64,000 bases of DNA from Fasciola hepatica (taxonomy: Eukaryota; Platyhelminthes; Trematoda; Plagiorchiida; Fasciolidae), in the NCBI GenBank assembly GCA_948099385.1, contig CANUEZ040000165.1:2802501-2866500 (forward strand), read 5' to 3'. Position numbers and translations under genes: made by a program. Under the pieces are notes generated by a model. The model saw only the letters and a program-made list of their open reading frames with translations, was not told the origin of the DNA and ran no database searches. This document shows, piece after piece, positions 36,981-46,739 of this stretch. The first letter of the stretch is position 1, and each line of letters begins with the position of its first letter.

Positions 36981-37902
36981 GAGGAATTAGATCACACAAG
37001 ACAAATATTACTAAACAAAGGGTATTAGGAACGTTTCGTTCAAAAGAACATTTCGGAAGTACTCAAGCGACCATTGATAATCACCACCAAGAAGAAAGAA
37101 TTGCACATGCATCTTCCCTTCAAAGGAGATGTTAAATGCGAACTGCTAGTTCGGCACCTAGTGGGTGCAATCACCCGTACATTTCCCGCCGTTACTCTAC
37201 GCGCCCACTTCACAAGCCGGTCAATGATTTCAATGAATCTCAAAGACAAAATGCCTGTCCTTTCCTCCTCTATGTTAACCTATTCATTTGTTTGCTCATA
37301 TTCGGTAAGTTACGTAGGCAAAACGACACGGCAAGTGTCCCAAAGAATCAAAGAACACAATCCAACTTGGCTGAGGACAGAAACTAGAAGAACCGTAACT
37401 TGTGCAATTGTAGCGCACCTTGCCGAGACAGGGCACCAGGTAGACAACGAAACCTTCAAGATAATTTACAAAGTGCCTGTGAATTCTTCGAAGATCGGTC
37501 GTCAAATCACTTTGGGAACAGCGGAGACAGTAACGATTGGGCTGTTAAATCCATCGCTTTGTTCACACAAGCAATTTGTCAAATCACTTCAGCTACCCTG
37601 GCCGCGATCGGAAAATGGGAGACAAAATCATGGTGACCTTGACCGCGACCTTTCAGTCGTGACAGGAAGCAGCCAACCCACCCCAGGTATACTTTCTACA
37701 CCGAGTTTTCCCAACCACGAACAACCAACTTCCCACCCTGTTCCGAACCGCAAAACACCTACAATATTGATTAACCAATCTTAATTTGATACCGCAAACA
37801 CCCTCTCTATTCTTCCGAAAATATACATTCCTATCACATACATATGTCACTGTATTAGCCAGAGGATGAAGTTACCGAAAACGAGCTTGTTTGCTATCGT
37901 GC
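36981..37902 (+). repeat. Right arm of the PLE palindrome
   Basis: Mirror of the left arm. The inner 36981-37038 carries 13 differences, among them a TAG stop at 37026-37028 and loss of the NGYPVGF motif, then becomes near-identical to the left arm from 37039 outward. A spacer of about 32 bp (36949-36980) separates the arms. Confidence 0.93.
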
Positions 37903-40138
37903 CTTTTTTTTAAATCCAAGATAGTTTTGAGTGAACCCCTCTCTTCTGTACGCAACAATCATTTTCGTATCGTCCTCAGTCAAATATCTCGCTGTGTTTC
38001 TACTCACCGTCTGTCGAGTTCTACGCGCATCATTGGAGTGTTTGGCAAAGTTAGGAAGACGTCCATTTTATCCCGGAGTGTGTAAGCTTTCAGTACCTCA
38101 AGCATTCCAAGATTTGTTACAGTTTGCATTATTCCTCACTTGTTTCACTGCTCCCCAGTACTCTTCTCTGGTTTGACGAAAATAGGCTTTCATAAGGTAA
38201 TGAGATCCATAAAACACATGGCTAGATTTGGCAAGATACCCAGGGTTACACTTGTCAACACCAACATAAACAAACACTTTTGCGCTGTTGATAGTATTGC
38301 TTCAAAAATTCGCTTCGATTCCCATTACCCATATGACAGTGAACTTACAAGGGCTGCATCTCCATCCCTTAAATGCTCAGAATTCATACTGGAGTTTACC
38401 CCCACTTTTAGTATATCGCAATTTGTTTTTCCGCTTAAATCTCCCCCGTTTGTTATTAGATATCAAGAAGGTTTACCTAGAACTACGAAACAGCTTGAAT
38501 GTTGAATGCCGATTTGTCTTACCACTCTCTTTCCCTCTGTTGAAATCCTGCATACATCGCATTGTTTTATCTACCGAAATGATGTAAAAGCTTAAAATCC
38601 ACCTTTTTGGGTGCATAAAGTAACAAAGGCACGAAACTGACGTGGCTTGGTTTATGTGTCGTAGGTCGAGTGTTCAGCAAAAGGTCTACAATTGCTTGTC
38701 CTAGAGCTACTGGTTTTCAGAACTTTGTCACTCCTTCACTAGTCAAATTCTGTGAAAACCGCTTCAATCATTTTATTAAGCAAGTAAAAGAGAAAGGTCT
38801 GCATTAATTCAGTAAATGTCTGAAGTCCATTTGAACTCGACGGCCTTAAATATATGACCTTTGCGTACAAGCTGTCAAGTCGTGAAACTGGTCGTGTATA
38901 ACATCCGGTCAAACTCCTCGGGTAGGTCTGAACGTGTCTTGTTAGATACCTGGTGACACTGAATAAACAGACTGAGACACAGTAACACTGACTAACCTAA
39001 CACGGGTTGGTTATTCAAGTCATTCACAGTCGGATCCATATGCGAGTCCAAACGTGTTCAAACCAGTTTTACACTGAACACGGAAACCGGAACAGCCCGT
39101 TTACCTAGTTATGAACGGTTAACTATCGCTCAACGTATCAGGACTCCCCAATCAATAATATGGTAAAATGTGCTTGGTGTTGTATTCAAAAAAATTATTC
39201 CTCAGTGAATCCATTCTGAATCATTTACTAGAACATCTATTGGCGAACAAATTAAGGGTGTTTTATAGAAAGCCCACTTTTGTGCGAAGTAAGTGAAACG
39301 CATGGAAGGAAGTGAAGAAACTTCGAGTGTGAAAACTGGCTATTCAGACTGAACATTCTGATCTCAACGTTCTATCGCCAAGGTGTCCCAAAGTTGATAA
39401 AAACCACTTTATATGGAATATTCGTCGTCTTCCCCTTCATATTAGGGAGGCTTTTTCCACCGTCAAATTTTAACACCTCCCGGAGCTACTACGGTGCCAG
39501 GTATAGTAGTCCTTCACAAGACTGTGTCTGACAGGGGTCAAGCGGAAAGTTCGGTAAACCAAATGAGTGTAAACCCCCTGACAACCAGAATGGATAAGTA
39601 AATTGTTGAAGAAAACTGTGACTCAGTGTTCACAACGCGAGCTCACAGAGATCGTTCAGCAAATGGATAGCAGGCTGACGATATGATCTGAAAACGAGCA
39701 AGGCACATCTAGTTGTTACACAACCTGAGTATGTGAACACGAATAAGCAGATTCATTTGAAACACTACCCAGATTCTTCCCCTCCCCCGTTGAAATGTCC
39801 TACTGACCTCTTGAGGCATGACCTGATCTGGAGGAAAACGTCCGACGGTAGACAGACGATTTTCGACAAACTATGTTTAACATACGGCAATATTTATCAA
39901 TAGGTCAATCACATAAAATAAACCAAAAGTCTCCTTAACAAGATCTATCAGTCGTGGCGTGTGGCAATTCTTCTCATATCACAGTGGGGTTGTGCACCTT
40001 GGTTTGTGGAAATTTTGATAACTAAAATATCTCGAAAAAATACTGTTCGGACTTTGCATTGTTCATGGTGACTAAATTTCAAACTCATCTTAAACTTAAA
40101 AGTGAGCACAGACTGAGAGCATAAAATTGCTGTCGGTC

Positions 40139-40528
40139 CTACTCTCTCAGCAGTCGCGCTGAACGATTTCTCCGGAAAAACTGTATCACTGTGTGAGAAG
40201 AAAAGTGCGAAATTTGCAGTACTACTGTGCTGATTTTGTAGAATATTTTGTGACTTTCAAAATGACAAATAACTGCTCGAATCGTCTTGAGTGTGGACAG
40301 AGAGGCACAGTAGTAAGTTTTGCATACAACTAAGATCAGAACAAAGTAAAATTGAAACATTTTGCTCTTTATAACCGTGGGAGGACTTGAAATGGTTCGC
40401 TGCCAATAAACTTTCTGTTCTTCATAGATGAATTCATATCGTCGGTCTGCAAAATGTATTTGGGATCTTTTCACCGGATCTTTAAATGTGCTTACTTTGA
40501 ACTCTGAAGGGGACACAACTGCGAACAA
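40139..40528 (-). other. Unassigned 129-codon open frame
   Basis: The longest open frame in the PKG B-C intron that is not part of a recognised mobile element. It contains a charged N-terminal part and a hydrophobic stretch (MFQFYFVLILVVCKTYYCAS). No family was recognised, no promoter or splice context is evident, and it may be chance. Confidence 0.12.
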
Positions 40529-41377
40529 ACAGAAAAGAAAAAAGAGGAAATGTTGGAGCAGACTTCCAACATGGTGGGATTGGGCTGACAGTTGATTCTC
40601 TTTGCTTCAACAAATAAAGGTCGTGGCCGAAAATGGTCAGCGCTGTGGCGTAGTTCAATACTCTTGTATTGGTGACGGAGTACATGAATTCCAAGGTGTT
40701 GTTGGGGCAGCTCTGACTGTTCTACTCTCAGATATGTTGTGTTTGAGATAACCTACATTACGCTGGTTTTTATGACTTCTTGGTGACGGAATTATTTTCC
40801 AGAGTGATTTGAAACGGCACAGAAAAGCTTTTGATTATTCAGTGACGCAGCTGTCAGTCTGTTTCGCTTTGACAGAGGGATAAGCATCCACACTTAAATT
40901 GACAGAAGCTTTTGGATTAGATGGAAAAAGGTAGTGATTCTTTCACTGATATTATAGGTATCAGGGTCGTTTTTAAGGCTATTCTTATTTCGGTCTCATA
41001 AAAGTTGGATTTTCTGTTATGGTTAAGAAGTTCCTAATTCAACGGCTGACGTCGCGGCCTTTGAAGGACTGCTAGAAACGGCCCATACTGTTGACACCTC
41101 TGGTGGTTTACGTCCATTATCTTTATACCTGGCCTGTCCGTAAATAATCTCGACAGGGGTTCCGGTGGCTTGCACCGATTTCTTAAAAGTTCCTTGCTCA
41201 TCATCTAAGGTACAATTTATGCCAATTTCCCATGCTTTGTGGAATATACTTTGTTCACGGAAAAAAACTGATTTTCATTTGTGCTTTCTTCCTAATCGAT
41301 TTTTCCTCAAAATGGTGATCTGATGCTACTCCGGGTACTTCGGCGGGCCACTTGACTCATAACCTCCGGTTTTTCAG

Positions 41378-41483
41378 CTGCTACTGCGTGTCAGTTTTGG
41401 GCTATTGATCGCCGGTCATTTCAGACAATTCTGCGCAAAAGGAATATCCAAAGACATCGAAGTCGTGTAGCCTTCCTGAAAAG
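41378..41483 (+). CDS. PKG: PKG exon C: helix between domains A and B
   Basis: The acceptor TTTTTCAG ends at 41377 and the donor is GTACGT at 41484. Phase 1 in, phase 2 out. It encodes the end of domain A and the connecting helix, with FWAIDRRSFQTILRKRNIQ and VAFLK; PKG proteins carry LWAIDR.CFQTIM at this place. The length is exactly what the family needs between TATVK and FLKSVPTF. No frameshift or stop is present. The exon contains no long start-to-stop ORF and was found by its motif and phase. Confidence 0.93.
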
Positions 41484-41649
41484 GTACGTCACTCATCATC
41501 TTTGGACGATAACTTACATTCAACTTCATGTCATAATTGGTTCATGTATTTAAACTATCCCCATAATTTGATTCATAATGCCTAATCAACGTCTCACTTA
41601 CCTTTGGAAACCACGGAATCACTGCACATCAGTTTCATTCTTATCAGGA

Positions 41650-41825
41650 CTCATACACAACGTACATCCAACGAGCACTCACGGAGACTCCAACACGGGG
41701 TGGACAATCGTGAGGCGAACACTCAACCATTAGGCTATCCGGACTGGGTCCGAGTGGTTTCGTAAACGAAGATGTAGCCTGATATAGCACAGCCTAGTCT
41801 CTGATTCTGAATGGTGACAGCCCAT
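41650..41825 (-). repeat. tRNA-derived SINE-like copy
   Basis: The minus strand shows CCGGATAGCCTAATGGTTGAG (A-box-like) and GTGTTGGAGTCTCCG at B-box spacing. It shares CTATCCGG, GTGGACA and downstream blocks with the SINE part of 21595-21745. Confidence 0.55.
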
Positions 41826-44147
41826 TCCATCCATATTTGCTGCTATTTATGTCCAACTTAATTTCATGCTTCTCGACCATGCCAGATCATGGTTAACGAA
41901 ATGAGAAAGATTTTTACTGCATTCTGAATAAGGTAAAATCCTCACCTTAGACAGTTAACTGCGATTTGTCAGCGGACCTTGAATGGTTTTTTTACCACAA
42001 TGTATTGATTCTCTCGAAAAATGAAATAAGAACAATTCAGAGCTCGTGCTAGATAACCCACTTGATTTTAATGCACTACGTTAGGCAAAACTGTTCCCTC
42101 CAGGTACTAATAGAACTACTTTGACTACTAGACTAAAGAAAAGCTTGAAATGAAGGTTTTTTGGAAACTCCAGTGACATTTTGATTACAGAGATGCAGTC
42201 TAGAGCCATCTTGTCATGTGCCACACCTACATAAATGAGCTATCTGGGTACACCAGTCATTTCGTGGAGAAATTGTAAAAAGTTATTGTGAGTTTTTTTC
42301 CCACTCGGGATAGGCTGTTCCTCAGTCAATCCGTAAAACTCTTTGTTGCAAAATACCTAATCGCGTTGAATAAGCAAACAAATGTGAGTTCTGTATAATA
42401 TAAAAAATATCTATGGTAATGTTCACATTAGGAGTCATACCACAACTAAAAATCTGCCCATATGGTTTCTACCACATAACGTTTTCCATTCCTCGTGACA
42501 CAGAGGTGACCAGTTCGGTGAAACGATCACCTGACATCATGCGACCCATCGTGCTTCCAAACACGTAATTCAGTAAGAGGAAAAGTTCACAGTTTCTATT
42601 TTCGCATTCCTTGTTTTCAATCAAAATAAAGTCTGAACTGTTAGATTACAGTTGTGAAAACTGCACCGTCAGACTGTCCATTATTTACCATCCTGGAGAG
42701 GAATGCCGAAGGACTAGGCGCTTCAGTGCTTCAATTTAGCCAGTCTCTTCTGAGATATGACATTGGGCACTAGCATGTAACGTTAATATTCCCCCGGGAC
42801 CTCCCATACTGTCCCCCTTTTGACAAATCCAGCAACGATTTACTGACAAGGCTGGCAGTAATTTATTAGAAATCAGGCCACCATGTATAGTGCTGGAGGT
42901 GTTCTTGAGAATTTCATGTCAATCACGAAAATCTGTGTTCCCACGCGAACCAAGTGGATTCTCGCATTTGTTTCAAATGCTGATAACGTTCGACCTGATC
43001 TGTACTTTTCCTGAAATGAAGCAGAAGTATTTGCCTTTTGATTTTGGAAACCATCAAACAAATTTATCCAGTTGTTAAGTTCACCTTTTGCTAGACAACT
43101 TCGTCTCTTTGAATTAGAAGCTTATATCAAATTAGACCGAGAATAAGCCACAGATAATAAATCGGAATACTAGAACCAACAGGCGAGGCAGGTTCTCCCC
43201 GGAAATATGAAGGCCGCATTGCTTTTGATGGCTATCGTAAGGGATTTTACCGGGTTAAATCGCAGCAGGTTTTTGTGAACTTCCAGTCAGTGTCCATCAT
43301 AGTAATTCATCGCCTCGCATCTTTAGATTCCACCGGTAGACGGCGTGAACATGTGATATCTCACACTTCATCTTATGAAATGTACCGTTATTTTGAAGCT
43401 TGTACACAAAACACGTGCTGTCAAGACACTTCCGTATACTATCAAACTAATCTGTCTGTTGAGTCACGTGATGTAACCTATTCCGTGAAACAGGTATTCT
43501 TATTCTACGTTGTTCTGAAGAAAGCTCCAGATAACTTAGCAACGCATTTTTGTTCCAAGGCGAATACTGGTAGGCCTTGAAAGTCTCGTCGTGGCACATA
43601 CAAATTATCAGCTTCTGTTAGTCAGGAAAGAATCGGCAGTTAATCTCCAAACCCGAACGGCGACATTTTCACACAAGTAAGCCCACGTGAGCAAGCAAGA
43701 AAAGGAGTGCGGAGAGAGGCAGCACAAGGAGCACTTGTTTAGGCCTCTTTCGCGCGGCAACGCGATCATCATACTTGGGATTCGTGCTATTCAACTACTT
43801 CCATTAGATTTTTCCACGTCCACTTCATATTCCCTTTCTCATTTATCTGAAATAGTTGAGCATTCTGCTCATCTTTTAACTGAAGCGATTAATAGAACAT
43901 CATAATTCTATGTAACCACCAAGGTCTCGTTAGAGTAGGCATCCCAATACTTATAAGCTATTATAGTTACCAGGCAAAAAAAGTGCTCTAATTGTTTGGA
44001 ACTTCTTATTGACAATACCATTGTCTGAAACATTGAGTCCACTTTATCCAATTCATTAGAACAGAGAGAAGACAAGTCGTCCGCGGTTGACAAGAGTAAG
44101 CGAAATGCTTGCGTCTCGCGACTTCTGTCTTCTCTCTGTTCCAATGA

Positions 44148-44325
44148 ATACTATTGTATATAATATGATTCATCATGCAGCTTGAACGCTCAACTCACCA
44201 TTGAAAACCATGGAAGCACGGTACAGCTGTTTCATCCTTGTTGGGAATCATCAGCAGTGCATGACGAATCATATTATATACAGATCTAATCTCCTACTAC
44301 TCAATTGCGAATACCATTGTCTTTG
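44148..44325. repeat. Fold-back repeat with inverted ends
   Basis: The left end TGTATATAATATGATTCATC and the right end, reverse complement TGTATATAATATGATTCGTC, form near-perfect terminal inverted repeats around a roughly 90-bp core. The core matches the head of 21467-21592. Right of the inverted repeat, 44290-44310 is the inverse of GAGTAGTAGGAGATT found at the head of the 21 kb copy, so the right end is an inverted duplicate of the head. Confidence 0.7.
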
Positions 44326-44599
44326 ACACTACGGCGACTACTGCTACGGATGCAGTTTCTACCGCAACTGGTAATACTACCGTTGCAATCAGAAATATGT
44401 CATCTTTAGGGAGCAACTTTAAATCCCGGTGAATGTTGTTTAGTCAAGGAAAGTGGACATCAACTAACAAGACCGTGAATAATTTTAATCATGGGAAAAG
44501 GTAAAGGGGGGAGTACGTAGAATGCTTGTCACCAGGGCAGACATAATGTGAACCGTTCACGTTGTTTAGATATATCAGGGTGTTGCTTGAGAATGGTCA

Positions 44600-45060
44600 A
44601 CACCTTTGAATAACTGAGACAAACTGTTGTTTCCGGAGTAGATGATCCTGAATGGATCTGGGACATTTTCCACACTTTGGTGACGTCATTGTCATGAGGT
44701 TTCCACTCATCGATTTATGCGATCGTATCGAGATATATTCGGCTGTTCTGTGATATAACTGCATCATTTTACCTACGTAGACAGCTGATCCTTCGGACTC
44801 ATTTGACGCCATTTCAGTACATATACCTCGTTTTCTGTATTCGCTTCCGGTTTCGGATATTCGCGGGATAACCGAATTGATTTTCGTCCGTCGTGTACTA
44901 GTGCATTGTCCGTGCCCGTTCCACGTGCTCTATGAAATAATGTCCGAATGAGGACGGATTCGTGTCCCGTAGGAAGGGAACTGAAGATACTGAGAGAAGA
45001 TCGCGGATGTATTGTGAAATCCAATCGGTCTTTTAAATTTCTTCATTTGAATTTGTATCG
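44600..45060 (-). mobile_element. Penelope-like element remnant
   Basis: The minus strand 44773-45024 shows a degraded thumb region (LIRTLFHRARGTGTDNALVH, SREYPKPE). After a frame change 44597-44812 gives YVGKMMQLYHRTAEYISI and SHKSMSGNLMTMTSPK, which lines up with YIGRTERQLRNRMVEHISI and RPMSGQTQSVTSSS of the copy at 2680-3664. Both ends are truncated and the frame is broken. Confidence 0.7.
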
Positions 45061-45530
45061 GGAAGGAAACTTTTTCAATTTAAGAGGCTCTAACATGTCA
45101 AACTTTAAAGACGATTGTTAAAAAACTGCAGTATGTCTTCGGGCAGTTTATCGTACACAATAGCAAGGAATGCTCAGCTACGCATATATATTGGAAATTA
45201 TTGGAAACCATGATCTTACGGTTCGTGTTATTCAAAACAACTATATCACGAACATTCCGATCTTTATTTTTGCGTCGAATGTCATGCATAGTTTCTAGGT
45301 GGTCGAAGAAAATAAATTTGTAAGCTGATGGTTTTAAATCAACTCTGTTCCACTTAATTTCGATCTAAAACTTAAACCCGTTCAGACAGTTTTTTAACGG
45401 AACCGACGAGGCATGACTATCGGCTTGCAGTCTCAGTTTGATTATTAAACTTATTTATGACACCTATTCTGCTCTCGAACATGCTCATATCAAAGTAACA
45501 GGGAACCTCCCGGTTTGCCCAATAACTCAG

Positions 45531-45788
45531 CGTTCCCACATTCACCAAACTACCAGAGAGTGTGCTATCCCAACTGGCCGATCAACTGACAGAAATCAAA
45601 TACCAACCAAACGAATTTGTGATTCGACAAGGTGCTCGGGGTGATAACTTCTACGTGGTATGCGGTGGTCAGGTCAACGTGACCATTCATCCGACCGACG
45701 AAAAAGGCCAGATAGATTTCACTCAGGAGGCCAAATTTGTACGCACTATGGGGCGAGGGGAATGGTTCGGCGAGAAAGCTTTGAAAAG
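45531..45788 (+). CDS. PKG: PKG exon D: most of cyclic-nucleotide-binding domain B
   Basis: The acceptor AG is at 45529-45530 and the donor GTAAAT at 45789. The largest exon seen (258 bp, phase 2 in, phase 2 out). It encodes SVPTFTKLPESVLSQLADQ, then the strands around NEFVIRQGARGDNFYVV and QVNVTIHPTDEKG, and ends in the cassette start RGEWFGEKALKR. The segments FLK|SVPTF, IRQGARGD and WFGEKAL are hallmarks of PKG domain B. The acceptor chosen here gives the SVPTF start expected from the family; an ATG-like start 30 bases downstream is internal. Confidence 0.95.
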
Positions 45789-46344
45789 GTAAATGATTTT
45801 TTGTTAAAAACCGAGCATTTACCGTTGATTTTTCTCCTTCTTTTTGCGGCCATAGGACAGTTTAATATTATCTTATTTCCTGCATGGGTAAGGTTAGTGC
45901 AATGAGCCATTGGTAACGTCGAGTTATATACACAAAGTTACAGCTCAAGAAAACCAGGTTGACGCAGAAAATAATCCAGTAAACAAGTGACTGAATGCTC
46001 AGGGAAAAAACTTCAAACGAAGCAATTTGATAAAATCACTGTTATCTCCCAGGTTTCAGATACCAAAGCTGCCTGGAATCGATTTTCTTAGGGAATATAT
46101 TTTTGATTTTTATTAAATGGACCGCAGCCTTCGTGAATAAACTCTTTCAAAGATAGGTCATTCTTGGTTTATCGGTGACTACTCAATGATGCGTAAACCG
46201 CTATTCCAATGATACACAGCAACTCTTCTGATTTTACCCACTGGACTGACCCCGTCAGTCACTTTCCATAAAGCCAGTTAGCATACTAATAAACGCGATA
46301 GCTGGACATTCACTTGTTTTATTCACACCTGGATACGCATGCCG

Positions 46345-46420
46345 CGGTACCTCATCTGTTACAGCATCTGTTCGGTAAAATAAGAGCTGAAGGTTCGATT
46401 CTGACTCGCGTCTTTAGGCT
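46345..46420 (+). repeat. tRNA-like SINE head
   Basis: Has TACCTCATCTGTTACAGCA (A-box-like) and a good B box, GGTTCGATTCT. The acceptor stem does not close, so a SINE remnant is more likely than a tRNA gene. Confidence 0.45.
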
Positions 46421-46739
46421 TTTGGATGGGAAGTATTTAAGTGCTTCTTCCATCAACAAGAACCTAGGCTCCTAATGACAGTAATACATTCTGTTTCTAT
46501 TACAAGACGATTGCAGGACGTACGTCACTGTCCCTAAATTTCTCAGGCATCATTTATTCAACCTTCAGCATTTGGCAAATTGAAGCTAGCAGATAATGAA
46601 GTTAGTTGCTTCTCACTTCTAGAAATTGCTTTCTGTTTTTAATCTTCCAAATTTGAGGCAGCTGGTCAATATCCCGTTTGAACCTCATCATTTCATCACT
46701 GTGTGCTTGAACTTGGACTTACTTGCCCTGCAGTGAGCT

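Larger units (their letters stand above)
36026..37902. mobile_element. Palindrome of two head-to-head Penelope-like 3' parts
   Basis: Two PLE copies in divergent orientation about an axis at 36964. The left copy reads on the minus strand (36144-36941), the right on the + strand (37074-37784). Each encodes the thumb tail (NNGYPVGFIQKN in the left only; QKNISEVLKRPLI in both), MHLPFKGDVKCELLVRHLVG, a GIY-YIG domain (SYVGKTTRQVSQRIKEHN) and the LPWPRS tail. The outer 864 bp arms (36026-36889, 37039-37902) differ at one place I could see (36168/37760); the inner 58 bp differ at 13 places. The right copy has an in-frame TAG at 37026. Both end outward with the CAAGCTCGTTTTCGG terminal motif. Both lack most of the reverse transcriptase. 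Confidence 0.93.
34884..41377 (+). other. PKG intron B-C, about 6.5 kb
   Basis: GTAAGC donor to TTTTTCAG acceptor. Holds the reverse transcriptase fragment at 35265-35900 and the PLE palindrome at 36026-37902. Segment 37903-41377 has no recognised repeat or coding family; the longest open frame there is 40139-40528 on the minus strand. Confidence 0.85.
41484..45530 (+). other. PKG intron C-D, about 4.0 kb
   Basis: GTACGT donor to AATAACTCAG acceptor. Holds the SINE-like unit at 41650-41825, the fold-back repeat at 44148-44325 and the PLE remnant at 44600-45060. The stretch 41830-44140 shows nothing recognisable. Confidence 0.85.

Noticed and set aside
36026..37902. Palindrome as a long-read fold-back artefact
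   Set aside because: The inner 58 bp carry 13 differences, including codon-level changes and a stop, and there is a unique spacer. An artefact would be most similar near the turn. Not fully excluded without reads.
46345..46420. Functional tRNA gene
   Set aside because: The B box is good but no acceptor stem forms and the anticodon arm is not clear; a SINE head fits better.
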